A stretch of 64,000 nt of DNA from contig FN647938.1 in NCBI GenBank assembly GCA_000310025.1, forward strand, positions 753,443-817,442, in the 5' to 3' direction. This document shows, piece after piece, positions 17,373 through 29,290 of this stretch (its first letter is position 1; each line of letters begins with the position of its first letter). Source of the stretch: Ectocarpus siliculosus (taxonomy: Eukaryota > Sar > Phaeophyceae > Ectocarpales > Ectocarpaceae). The notes below the pieces were generated by a model. That model was not told the DNA's origin. It ran no database searches and saw only the letters and a program-made list of their open reading frames with translations. The position numbers and the translations under genes were made by a program.

Positions 17373-17428
17373 ACTGGATATTATACATCACGTACAATAG
17401 ACTGGATATTATACATCACGTACAATAG
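17373..17428. repeat. 28-bp perfect tandem duplication
   Basis: A 28-base unit beginning ACTGGATATTATACATCACG occurs twice back to back (17373-17400 and 17401-17428) without a difference. Confidence 0.9.
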
Positions 17429-17676
17429 ACACTCTGCCGTCCGCGAGAAAATAATCCATGTATGTATGCATTGCAACATTCGTTTTGGTGGGGCTTGTGG
17501 AACCCTGCTGTACATCGCATCGCAACGCTACACATGATGCAATCTTTCTCCTTGCGGGACTTGGGCGGTGAGGCGCTTGGCTGAGGCTTGGAACAATTCC
17601 AGAGGAAAGAGAAGCGAGAACGAAAGGCAGCCGGAATTTAGCACACACATACCTCCGGACACGCATGACGCCGGCC

Positions 17677-17748
17677 GCCCCGATGGCTCAGTTGGCAACC
17701 TCGTTGCCTTCGCGTCGCCAGATGGCGGGTTCGAAATCCCGTTGGAGT
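17677..17748 (+). repeat. tRNA-derived sequence (pseudo-tRNA or SINE head)
   Basis: A good A box (TGGCTCAGTTGG, 17684-17695) and B box (GGTTCGAAATC, 17728-17738) are spaced as in a tRNA, and the T arm GCGGG/CCCGT pairs. The acceptor strands and the D stem do not pair, so I do not call a working tRNA. Confidence 0.5.
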
Positions 17749-18910
17749 AGAGACATCGCCATGTAGAGGCGGAAAGCGTACGGCCGTGAGCAGCACAACG
17801 CGAGGGCAGATACTACTGAACCCCCATCGCGTCCAAAAACCAAGCACCGCATCGGGAAAGGTGGAGCGAAAAAAAGCTCCAGGGTTCTTCCTGTGTAAAC
17901 CCGGGTGGTGGGTTCAAACATGTTCCGAAAATTGTAGACTCGTGCTCAGAATATTTGGGCGTATCAACACAGACTTGGTACTCAAGGAAGGCCCGAAGAC
18001 TGATGAATCCAACTTCAGCTGTTGCGCGACCCCCCCCAATTTAGTGGACAACTTTGCATGCAGGGCAAGTCACGTGCAGCTTTATCTGGTCATCATGCAT
18101 TCGAACAAGAAGATATTAGTAGGCGTCCAACGCACAAGCAGCGGCGGTGGTGTTCTTTGTGGCGCCGGCTTCGTGCGAACAACTGCAGCAGCTCCGCTAC
18201 CATGACTGTAAACGTAGGGTTACATCGACCATGACGGTGTGAACCTCATGGGCCTCTCAACTTGGGGCACTGCAGCAGATGCGGAGCGCTACTGCTGCGG
18301 TTATTGAGGGGGCCTTCGGTATGGAAAACCCTTTTCGGAAGGGGGTGGGACAAGCTGCCAACGAGACATGCGCTAAAGACAACTGAAATAGTCCGCTACC
18401 AAAATACCCATCGTGTACCCTCTTCAACGCATGTCGTGTACATCGTACATAGAGCAGCGAGCTCTTCGGCCTGAGCGCTGCAGCCGTCTGTGGCGCCGGG
18501 CTGGACACCACAAGTGTTCAATTCCCGGCAAGTTTCCACCTGACGAACACATAGACTAAGCGCGTATATTCGACTGGCGCTTTCCCCACTGTCCTCTCTG
18601 GATATTGGCACTGTTTCACATGCACTATTTCCAGCGACACCCCGGGGTCTACACATATGTACCTTCCGCGTACCGACCTCACTGACCCACACGCGTTCTT
18701 GTGGCTAATGCTTTTGCAACGTAGGGAAGGAAGTATCCCCTCGCCAGGCTGGTCTTGACACCTGTTGTGCTTTTGGTCCAAATTACTCCGTATGTCCTTC
18801 ACGACCCAGCTTCCAGCGGGGGTACGCCGCTGACGCTGGCATATACCATTGCGAGCGGTCTCACCCGCGATAAATGGACAAGGAGGGGCATCACGTAGCA
18901 CCCTGCCGAG

Positions 18911-21900
18911 CTACGCATTTAGCTGAGTTGTACCACTTCGTTGTTCCCGCCCGTATCCATCCTCAGACGTGGTCATGCGAGCCTCAAACACAGCAGCTCC
19001 GCGCCCGGGTGCCAACGCTGTCCCCCAAAACCGGACCTCTTCGCGGCGACAGCAGTCGCCGCCGCCGCCGCCCTCCCGACCGCCTACCGTTGCTCCTGCT
19101 CCCCTCGCGAGTGACACCCACGGCCAGGGAGTCTGGATGTCGTTAAGCACTTCCCCCGAAGACACGTTCAGCAGTCGCACGCTGTCCCCCTCCGCAGGCA
19201 CCGGCTCGGCGCCGTACCCGCCGCCGTGATCGTTCCTGACGTCGTAGATGCTCCCGCCGATACCGTTTGGGAGGCCGTCGATACTCGAAGAGGTAAACCT
19301 TTCCCAAGCATGGGGTTGAGGTGGGAAGCGCTCGCCGCCGCCGACTACGTTGGCAGCGCCGGCACCGCCGTCCGCTGCCGCCGCTGCCGCCGCTACCGGC
19401 GTCGCGACTACGGTCTCCGTTGCGTCCAAGGCGAACTTCGCTGGCCAAGGCGCCCGCTTCCCTTGCCCCCCGGGCGGAACCAGGACCTCCAGCGCCCCCC
19501 CCCTATGCCCGGAGAACCGCAGATCGGTGACCTGCAAACAGCCCGAGCGGTCCTTGACGAGGCACCGTGTCCCGTCGCGCAGGATGTGCGTGTGGTCTAC
19601 AGAGGAGGGGTCCGCTCGGGGGGCCAGCAGGGTCCCGGCGGCGGCCGCGGTCCCGTGGTGATACGGCTGTCGGGAGTCGACGAGGACAACGGTGCCGTCG
19701 CGCAGGCCGCAGACGAGCGCGCTGCCGGCGCCCGGGGCGGCGGCGGGCAGGAAGGACATGGAGAAGACGTCCCCCGACAACTAATTTACCCCGTGCCATT
19801 AACGCGCGGAAAGACAGAGACATAAGACATAGACATAGACAGAGACAGAGACAGAGAGAGTCAGATGCCACGTGATGTGCGTGGATGTACAAGGCGGGGG
19901 GCGGTGGTCAAATTCGGAAGATCCGCGGAGGGAAATAGACCGAAGAAAGGTCGTTGGAGGGCAATTTGGAACGCCCGGACATGTTGAGAGAGGTCGATAC
20001 CAGCAACGCGACACACGGTAGGCCAACCCTGAAAGGCGGGGGTACCGTCAAACGGGACCTCACAAACCCGCCCGGCACTCGCAGCAAAAAAAGTCTAAGG
20101 TAGCGGGGAAAAGCCTGTGCCCGACTCTCCTCTCTCTCGCGAGTGCTCCAGTTAGGACTTGCTGACCACACCCGTTTCTAGGACACTCTCCCTGTCTACC
20201 ACAGGTTGCAGCAAATTTCTTGCTTACCTTGGCTATCGGTATCGGTCGCTGCTGATCTACGTCGAAGAACACCACGGGGCTGCAGGTGCTCGGCCCGATG
20301 GCCAGTCTCGCCGGGGTTAAGGGGTCCCACTCCGTGCACCAGGCGGAGCCCCGGTGCAGCTGATCTCGAATGAAACAAACACAAGACGCGTCACAGCAGC
20401 ATGTTGATCGTTCAGGAAAGTTGGACTGGGTCAGTCATGTTTCCGGGTAGATGGCCGAAGGGAGTCGGGTGCAGCCTTGGGCTTTTCCGCTGTCCGTCGT
20501 TTAATCGATCTGCAACGAGCCCCGGTGTCTTGAGATGCTGCATGGCGGCACCCGTGAATTTCGTCCGCAAGGCACAAGCCGACGTATCCGTTGACTGATC
20601 GCCACCCGTTCGTCAACGGTGAAATGCACGGGAAGCCGTGTCGGCCAATCAAGTCACGGCCTCAATCACACCAAAGGGTGCCATAACCACGTGCGGCGGG
20701 AGGGGATCCAAAAGAACGGGCCGAGTAATGCACAAGCAACGGCACATTCACCACAGCTCTAACCCCCACTACCCGACTCAAATATAACCATCCCACCTGT
20801 TGATCGACCAGGCGCGCCTCGGAAAAAACGTTAACCAAATCCCCACGTCCGGTCCAAAACCTTGCAGTCACCCCGCCTGGCTGGCCACCGCCGCCCAACG
20901 ACGCTGTCGCGCAGGCCCATTCCTCTGCGTGTCCACGGAACTTGATGTCGGAAACCTTGGCGCAACAAACGCGCATCGTGGTAGGGGTATAGTGTTTCGC
21001 AAACGTGGTCGTCCACGGAGCTGGAAAGCTAAGTACAAAAGCAAAGTAGGGTCCTCGGATGAGCCACCCTCTCTCCCTACGCTGCACAACAACCAAACCT
21101 GTCCAACCGACCTGGCTCCTCCAGCGTGTTGATGCAGCTGTCAAGAGCACGCGCTCCTCCACTTTCCGAACCCCGCCCCACCGTGGAGCGAACCCCCGAA
21201 GCGGGGCATCACCACCACCCCCGTCGCCGACATTCATCGGGGCCCCGGTCATCATCACTGCAAGCCCGCCGTTCTTTCTGCCAGCGATGAGGACCCCCCG
21301 CCCGGCATCCCAGTCAACGGCCGAGTAACCGGCGCCGTGGATAACGCTGGTGTGCGCCCAGGGCGCGTGGTCCCGAACCCGGAAACGAGAGCTGGAGACT
21401 GCCGACTCGAGCCCTATCCGGCGCAGTCGTTCCGGACCGGCCGGCAAGCCTGCGAGAGCGGCAAACCGGGCGATGGGCGGGGACGCGAATCCGGGGGGGG
21501 TGCTCTTGTAAACGCAGGCCGTGGTCGGTAGGCCGTAGACCTCGCAGCCCTACACAACTGCCGGGACGGAGCGATATACGTCGGACCAGGCTATCGACGT
21601 TTTACAAGGATGAACCAGAAGCTGGGCGTCATCCTTGCATTTTGCTGTGCCAAACCAGATGTGCCATGAGTTGATTGGGCATCCAGGCTAACCAAAGGTT
21701 TCACTTTCGGCAGGCACGACTATACTTAAAAGCATAGGGGGTCGATCTTTGCCCGCTTGTACACAACAGGCGCGCCACACATAGGGAACCAAGTCGCGCT
21801 TCACGTGTGATACACTTGAAGAACAATCTTTCTTGTACACTCCAAGTGGAAAACTCAGACGGAGTAGCTCATACTTCTAGTTGCAAAGAGCGTTCGAACT

Positions 21901-22821
21901 ACCCATAATGCAGCGGACATCCTATAGCGTGTACACTCTTCACTCTAGGACCGAAGTCCACAAGCTCACAGGATATACCGCAAAAACAACCCCCATCCCC
22001 AATACAGCAGTTTGACAGCTCCACGCCACAAGAGTCTACCCTTCCTCGACCACTCCACCTTCGAACCTCATAGGCAGGAGAACTATCTGTCTCAGTTTTC
22101 ACGGGGTGAGCGGGGGGGTAGAGGTGTTGTGTTCTGGGTGTTGCAACGGCCGTGCGTGGTGATTCGTAATCTGGATTTGGCGGCCGATGGGGGGTGATTT
22201 AACTCGTCTGCTGTACCGCAGCACGGCAGATTTCCTCCTCACGTCCACTAGGACCTTACCGCACGAACTCCGGGTTCTATCGTCCCAACCCCAAAGCCCA
22301 CGTCGACTCCTCATGGCGTACGGGTGGAGCCCTCTTCTCGCGACCGAACGGCTATCCAAGTGCCCGGCCCAAGGGGCAGCATCCGCAGGGCATCCCGCAG
22401 AGGCAGCGACAGCGACATAAGTACGGCCATTGCCACCGTGATTTGCCACGAAGTTACTCCGTGCTTCGCCTCCGCCGGCCTTGCTGCTTCGCGCCGGCGG
22501 GGTCGGCGGCCCAGAGCTTTTGCTTTTCCCACTGCCGATCTTGATTCTGAGGTTTTGCTTCGACTTGCTGTCGGCCACTACTATCCCGGGGGTCCCCTGG
22601 CAGTCCTTGACACACCGGAAGTATCGGTTGCGAGCAGGGTCGAACATGTGGCCCGGTAATGCTTGGGGGAGCGGCGGCGGTGGCTGTGGAGGACTGCCGC
22701 TTCCCGGGGTCGTCGTTGCTGCTGCTGCTGCTGCTGCTGATGGCGGTGCAGGCACCTGCTGCGCAGTTCTGGCCCGCTGAGCCTCCAGTGCGGCCAGGAT
22801 ATGGGGCGCAGTCTCCTTCAT
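18911..22821 (-). CDS. DCAF4: DCAF4/WDR21-like WD-repeat protein
   Basis: DCAF4-type proteins are thought to be substrate receptors of the CUL4-DDB1 ubiquitin ligase. The first exon (22821-22260, donor GTAAGG) holds the family's early motif, here ALPGHMFDPARNRYFRC (compare LPGFYYDPEKNRYF). A middle exon around 21530-21110 reads HTSVIHGAGYSAVDWDAGRGVLIAG, a WD-like blade. A further piece lies near 20980-20850. A clean exon (20359-20228) has SAWCTEWDPLTPARLAIG. The last exon (19780-18911) begins LSGDVFSMSF and continues CGLRDGTVVLVDSR and HILRDGTRCLVKDRSG, matching the SGDVFSLAF...ILxD order of DCAF4. Junctions from 22259 to 20360 are not settled: the obvious acceptor near 21530 does not match the phase of the first donor, so a small exon may be missing. 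Long Ala, Gly and Pro tracts enlarge the loops. Confidence 0.7.
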
Positions 22822-25800
22822 ACGTGTGGCAGCAGCGAAAAGTACGAACGCAGGTGGGGGTTGTTACAAAACGATAGGATAAAGCGTGGCAACCATTCGC
22901 TTGATCGCGGCACAGCAGTTATTGAAGTACAGTGACTACTGTAGTGAATGCTCATGCTCGGGCAGTACAGCAGTAGTCTGATCATATTCTTTGAAGCGAA
23001 ACACCGCTACAGGGCAAAATTGCAGCAACGCGGACACGTTTGGGGCAGCTGTAAAGCACTAACTTCCCCACATACTCTGCTCCTGGTATGAATATGCATT
23101 TCTACCGCGCTGTCTCGATTTTCTTGACTGTCACGGCGGCAACGTAGAAGCAAAAAAAAAAAATGTCAAAGAGAACATGCCCTACCGTTGGTCGGGATCT
23201 GTTGTTTCTTCTCTTCTTCCCAGTCCCTCTTCTGTTTTTATTTGCGTTGAAGGTGGGCATGGTTTGTCCGCTGCCAGCTTGCAGTGGGGGGCCCTGGAGC
23301 CGTGGTGCTTTACGGCAGTGCAGGGTGAAGTCGGGCATGGAGGGGGGCCGAGGGATGAAAGCGGAGCAATCTGGAGTTCAAATGACGTGTTGGATTATTC
23401 GATAGGGATTATCTCCGCTCCGAAACGTTTTATATCCCGCCGATTGGCCAACGAGAACACGAGAACCAATCGGAGAACCGAGAGGAAAACAATCTTCATT
23501 ATTCCTAATATGTTTAGCAAACCAGCAAGCTGTCAATAGACACTGCGCCGTGTCCCCTGTGAAGGTTACATTTTACAATACACGACACAACGGAGAGATT
23601 CTCCCCGATATTTTGTCGTTGACCCAGTAGAGAACTACAGGGGATGTATTGTAAAATGTAAGTTACCTACTTGTGTACAGATGTTTTTGTATTTCGCACC
23701 AGCTGGCATCACTGGTATAAATCATCAGTGTATGTAGACTTAAAAATACTCGAAATAAGTCCAGTACACAGCCGGTTTCCCTCTACTCACTGAAAATACT
23801 CCACCACATCCCGTTCGACTGTGGGTATATCTCGAATGGGTAGTCTTTCGGTGTATGTTTTTATTATTCCTTAAATCTTCATACAATATCTTCATCGCTG
23901 TGCCCCTGGCACCCTGGTACCTGGTACTCTGTACGTACTGCTGCTGTAGACTTATAAACCTGACGGGTTGCATACATCTCTGAGACATTCCATCATTCCA
24001 TCCTGCAAACGCCGTATCAAACTTGCAGGCGCTATTCTTGAGATCGGGGGGGAAGAGGTATTCGGTGTGCTTTTTAGGCACTCTGCCACCACTGCCGCGT
24101 GGCCTGGAGATGCTCCCAGCCGTCTGTGAGGCACAACACAATATTTTGAGAGGGCACGATGCCACGGCCGACAGTACATACTTGAAGTATAATAGTTCCA
24201 CAAGACACGCTTTCGACAAAGCGGGTCGTGGTGTCGTGGTGGCTGTGTTGGACATCAAGTACATAACCTGGCGGATATATATGCTCGTCGTGCGGGTGAG
24301 GCAAAATGATTGAGAGTGCGTTGAGTGCCTGTTCAGGTGTTGGCTGTCACCGTGACAATACTGTAGACTATAGATATTTGTCTCGTTTGCGACGATAACG
24401 ACATTTGGGGCGGAACCCAGCCGAAGTTGTTCCGGTGAGCGGGACGCCTTGGGGCGTTCCATGGCCTCGCCCTCTGGGACGTGCGAAAATGACGTTCCGG
24501 TGGCCTTCAACGTCAACCGAGGGGCTACAATCAAAACCTATGCGCTTGTTTGCTTATTGGTGGTGGCACGGGTCCGCGAGCATTTGTTCTGACGTTCGCG
24601 TGAAACCGTTCAATTCCATGCCCAACACGCTTTCCAGCTCCCCCGCCCAGGGTCTCCTTTTGTCGGAGAGGAAAGATCATTTGGGTGGTTAAATAGTGCG
24701 AGCGACGATCGATGAACAAACAAACATGATGAGGAAAGAGAGGGGAAGCTCCGGGATAAAATTTAGGAAGCAGGAGGACGGTAGACGTTATGATTGTACC
24801 TGGTCCACGGTGAGTTTCAGACTGAACAGGATTGCACAAAGTGGTTTCGCATGGGGTGTCCGTCCGCGCCAACCATGCGACATGCGTACACAACGCATCT
24901 ATCTATCTCTCTCCCCCCTCTACACAAAAAAAGTCAAATCGTCTGTTTTTTGTTCTTGAGTACTCTCATACAGAGTGAGTGAGTGGTACGCTACAGCTCG
25001 GTACATAGATCTACAGTATGTTGTAGTACAAGGGGCGCCTCCGGAGTGGGCTCATCAGGGCATATCAGTAGTGGAATCAAGGAAGGCGTGATGCAAGATT
25101 ATTGTAAAGCATGTGTTGGTGTATGTCAGCTGCGAGTTGCCATCAGTCAGTGACGTTTCCCAAACTCGAACAAGCTCACACAGCTGACGACGCGTCTTTG
25201 ACTCGAACAGCCAACAAACCTCCACGATCCAGAGATCAAAATTATTAATCTGTATTGTATGCAGTCTTTCATCGCTTTACTAGAGAATGACTTAGCACTC
25301 GGTTCTCATATACTACTAAATCATGACCCCCCGAGGAAGCCAGCCCCCCCGCACGAACGATTTCTATCCCAACCATCATCAGTCGGTATCGGTCCCCTCG
25401 CCGCAATCTAGAAGGACAAACCGTGCAACTTGAAGTGAATACAAGGACGACGGATATATGCCCATGATATATGCCCCTATCCAAGGCATGCGGAACTGGC
25501 CGCCTATCGAGACTGGAGGTAGCTTGAGTCTGGACGGTGAAGTAGATGACGACAGACACGATTACGTGTAGTGCCTTCTTCGTTTAGCATTGAAGTTCAA
25601 TGCAATTAGCAAGCACGCGTCGGGGTAAACATTGTGAGGAACGGTGCGAGTAGGAACAAAAAAGAATGAAACGGAACCGCCGAATAGCAACAATTCCGAC
25701 GGAAACTCGTCGAACTCCTCGCAGCCCTTTTGCAAACCCTCGTGCCAGCGCACCTCTCACTTCCTCTTTCGCACTCGTGGCAAGCTCACGAGATTCGAAA

Positions 25801-26851
25801 CAGACATTCCGAGACCTTCAGCACAGCAGGATGGTACGTTCCGCAAAGTGAGACAAACCGGGGGGTGTCTGGGATCGCCAATCGCTTGTCGAGCAGCGTG
25901 ATTCGCACACGTTCAATTGCTTGCAGTTCCCAAGCAAAACTATCTTGCTTCCACGCGGAGTCGAGCGGGCGTAGTGTCGTTAAACCTGACGTGCTATGTA
26001 TTGCCCTCAGAACTTCGTAGAGCCGGGTACATAGAAGGTCCGGTCGGTCACACCTAGAGCATTCTACGACACCATAGCAGAGAAGGTGGTAGTCTACATA
26101 CAGTAGGTCTCGTCTATGATTAGTTCAGTCTGCTGGGGGAGATTTCCAGGAAACTCCAGGTGCGCACTTTCATACCACGTGGTTCTGCTTGGTTCGCGAG
26201 GGCACAACGCGAGCCGCCGACCACGCTCGACCCGTAGGAGTGTCGGCCGATGGGGTCTCCTGCGCTTCTCTTGGAACGTCTAGCGCTGCCTCCGCACAAA
26301 CCATAATCTAAGCGAATACCTGTCTTGAGCTCGCGCCGTTAGCGTGACGGACAAAAGCTCGATCGACCCCCTCGTGAGGAAAAATATAATTATTTGTCTT
26401 CAAGATAAAATCAAGGTGACTACAGTAACACGGATAGATGTGTAGACTGCACATACATGCCGGGTTTGTTTCGCGAGAATATTCACATGGCAACGTTTTG
26501 CTGATGCACACTACTCTGGTCGTTGTTTGCAGCTGCCACGTTGACATGATGCTCATTTCGTGCACGATACTGCTCCCAAACTCTGCCGAGATGGAGTGAG
26601 AGCCCACTGGTTATTGCGCCGAACCAAGGAAGTGTCTTTAAGAGTGCCGAAGCGAACGTTGGTGAAGTTTTTTTTGCGGGATTTGTGATGTTTTGGCCGA
26701 GATGAAGTTTAACAGTGGTTGGGGTGGTCGGAGAGATAAAAAACGTACGTAACTCATCAAGGGCCCACCGGCAACCATCGTCTACCACACTTGCGCTCAT
26801 TCCTGCCCCATCTCCTCCCAATCCCCCAGCGTTGGAAGCAAGATTGCCGGC
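22822..26851. other. Intergenic, no clear gene
   Basis: A 264-codon minus-strand frame (23740-24534) is longer than expected by chance but begins without an ATG and has no motif I know. A decamer TACAGCAGTA is at 22966-22975. A short hairpin-forming pair (23566-23661) is listed separately. The last part before 26852 is the likely promoter and 5' UTR of the next gene. Confidence 0.35.
23566..23661. repeat. Hairpin-forming inverted repeat (16-bp arms)
   Basis: TTACATTTTACAATAC at 23566-23581 and its exact reverse complement at 23646-23661 enclose 64 bases. It could be the ends of a tiny MITE or a structured RNA; no target duplication is visible. Confidence 0.4.
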
Positions 26852-28692
26852 ATGTTTTCGCGGGCGAAGGTCCTGCTCCCGGGGTACCGGCGGGCGGCGA
26901 AGGAGTTGGCAGAACGCCAGCAGCTGGGGTTAGAGTTCGCGGCCTACAAGTGGAAGATGGCCGTGGGGGGCGTCGCCTTCACGGTCTTGATCCTGATCCT
27001 GGTCCTGAGCATGGTGATACTGCTGCGGTGGTGGGGTAAGCGCCAAGCGGACCGTGAGTCCGCCCTGGTGCACACCGTTGAGGAATCAAGGGCAGAAACT
27101 GCTACAGCCAACGAGAAGACAATGCTTATCGAAGCCCAGCGAGACGTGAGTGCTTTTTCCAGCGCTGCCGTACCATACACGTCAGGCCAAGCCGGGTCGA
27201 TGCCAGTACTATCGAAATACACTCTCTTCCGTCGGTAATTCACGTCCATTTCTCATGATTGCAGTGCTGAAATTTCGCCGCGTTCTTTCCACGCCCGTCC
27301 TGCGGATCGTTCCTCCACAGAGTGCAAGTTGATTTGTGTGATCGAAATCAACTCTTAGATCAAGTGATTTGTGCGATCGAAATCAACCCTTGGATCAAGT
27401 CATTTGTGTGATAGAAAAAAACGTTCGGAACCTATTCAGCGGGACTTCGTCAGCGGGACTTATTGTTCCGTGTATTTTTTTAATGTTTTGGGAACGGTGT
27501 TCCTGGTCCACATATGTATGTGTCCCAAAAACTCTGGGTTCATGGCCGCTTCCTTGAAGAGGCTACCTAGGAACGGCATCACTGTTGCGGAACGTGGCAG
27601 AGGGTAGCGGGAGCACGGTGTGGGGTCTGGTGTGCGGATTGCCAAACCAACCACGTTGCTGCTACAACATCTCCCCCATTATCAATCTCTGCGGAGAAGG
27701 CCTTCCGTTCGTTCCCCCATAACCCTGTCCGACGCCCTGTAGAGTATTCAGTAGCACACTATCATGAACAAACTTGTTCAACTTTCGCCACGTGGACATT
27801 GAAAGAGCAAGTACCCCTCCCGCCCCCCGCATACCGTACACGATCCTCGTCTGCAGACGGCACGCTCGGCCTGCAATGAGTACTAGCTCGCTGGTATCCA
27901 GAACAGGGAAGACGCCTACAGGGCGAGCAATCCATTGGCGCAAGTCGAAAGTCGAACACGATTTGCAGAAAACGACTTTAAGAACGCGCCGAAGTCCAGA
28001 AGCAGGTAGATGCTGTGACAGCGTCTCACACGTTCTGATTTGTTGTGTACGTTCAGCTGAGCAAAACTGTGAAGCTACACGAGGTACACAGTTCTATGTA
28101 CATTATCCCTCCGATGGTCTCTTGGCATCGTTTAACATCGCTGACATTGCCGACTTAGTCGCTGGCCACAAATTCCCCTGCCCGCACCCCCACCTTCAAA
28201 CCTTGCCTTGCAGCTCCAGCGCTTGGGGATGCTCTTCTTGAACGGCGCCATAATCAAGGAGGAAGAGAAGACGAAAAAGGCGGAACGTGACTTGGCGACA
28301 TGTCGTGCCAAGTACGACGTACGTGCGACGCTCTGATCTGGACCCGATGGAACACAGCTGTGATGATCAGACGATACGGTGGTGAGTACGATTTGTGCAT
28401 TTTTTCTCTGTGGAACTTGTGCAACTTTGCATACTGGTATGCCAACAGCATGCTCGTCGACCCATATGCTACTTTAATCTCTTCTCCAAGTGTCCCGCTG
28501 AAGGTTGCATGAAACCTCCACTCTTCACCCTTCTCCGGCGCTTGTCAGGAATGTCGGTCCTCGCTACAGTCGGCGAGGGACCAGATGACGAGGGATTCTG
28601 TTTCGGCTGAGGCGGTCGAAGAAGCTACCCGCAAGGCGGCAAAGAAGGTCGCCAATGAGGCCGAAAACAAAGAAGATGCCCTACGGTGCATG
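26852..28692 (+). CDS. Single-pass membrane protein with predicted coiled coil, family unknown (5' part)
   Basis: Exon 1 (26852-27145, 98 codons, donor GTGAGT) starts MFSRAKVLLPGYRRAAKELA. It has one strong membrane segment at about residues 45-65 (VAFTVLILILVLSMVILL), then RWWGKR and a Glu/Ala-rich helix. Exon 3 (28214-28318) and exon 4 (28549-28692) are phase 0 and rich in Lys, Glu, Ala and Gln (for example EEATRKAAKKVANEAENKED), consistent with a coiled coil. The exon expected between them (27857-28005) is recognisable from the second locus but here holds an in-frame TAG and is one base short, so it is dead or skipped. The next exon (29323 on) lies beyond a palindrome centre. Function unknown; the layout suggests a membrane-anchored coiled-coil protein. 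Confidence 0.55.
27331..27420. repeat. 35-bp tandem repeat, about 2.6 copies
   Basis: A unit starting GATTTGTGTGATCGAAATCA repeats at 27331, 27366 and 27401 inside the intron after exon 1. The second locus lacks it. Confidence 0.85.
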
Positions 28693-29278
28693 GTAAGTAG
28701 TCAAGAGAACATTTCTCTAGGGAAATTTCAGCCTCTTCCCCACCGTCATACTCGTCCTTCTGAAATAGCATAGAACCACGCCGGGTCCTATTCACGCAAG
28801 TCATATCATGGCAGCAAGCAATGTAAAGGCCGAACGTGGGGGAATCGAGCACGACGTGCGGCAGGGATATGTGCTAGATACGGTGCGGGTCCGACTTTGA
28901 ACACCTCCATGGACCGAAGCATCACCTCCTCCATGTGCTTCAGGCCGAACCCTTCCTCGCCCAACTCGACGTTGCTGGCCGCGGGCGCGTCAGAGCCCTC
29001 GCGGACTTGCTGCTGCTGGGCTTGAGTCCCCTTCCCTTCCTCCTTCATCGAAGCAGTGTGGTCTGGTGCTGCTGCGACGGACGGCATTCTTGCGGGGCGG
29101 GATGTGTCAGAGGGTCGAGAGGCCGCCTTTGCTGCGTCTCCCTGTTGAATGGTGTCCTGCAGCTGGCCCCATAACGCAGACCCTTCTCCTTGTTCCTTTT
29201 CCAGAGTTCGCTTCAAGAGCCCAGTTTCGATATCCTCGTCACCGACCTACAGTAATTTTGTAACGTGAGGAAAACGGG
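28338..29278 (+). repeat. Left arm of large palindrome
   Basis: This 941-base arm is the reverse complement of 29291-30231 with only a handful of differences (those I noticed change a few residues such as Gly/Glu, Met/Lys and Gln/Arg in the mirrored frames). It holds exon 4 of the coiled-coil gene on the plus strand, followed by a shortened copy of the next exon on the minus strand (28806-29216 and beyond). The arms are separated by 12 bases that include six Ns. Confidence 0.9.
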
Positions 29279-29284
29279 NNNNNN
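29279..29284. other. Assembly gap of six Ns at the palindrome centre
   Basis: Six undetermined bases lie exactly at the axis of the palindrome (mirror sum 58569). The join may be an assembler decision or an unreadable hairpin tip. Confidence 0.95.
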
Positions 29285-29290
29285 TATATG

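Larger units (their letters stand above)
16943..18910. other. Intergenic between hemB and the DCAF4-like gene
   Basis: The hemB 3' end and the 3' end of the minus-strand gene face each other across this stretch. Apart from a tRNA-like sequence (17677-17748) and a 28-bp tandem duplication (17373-17428) I see nothing with coding character. Confidence 0.5.

Noticed and set aside
28806-29216. Separate minus-strand gene in the left palindrome arm
   Set aside because: It is the mirrored copy of the exon at 29323-29763 with no promoter or partner exons of its own.
29279-29284. Transposon insertion at the palindrome centre
   Set aside because: Only six Ns and a few bases separate the arms, and no terminal repeats or coding sequence are visible there.
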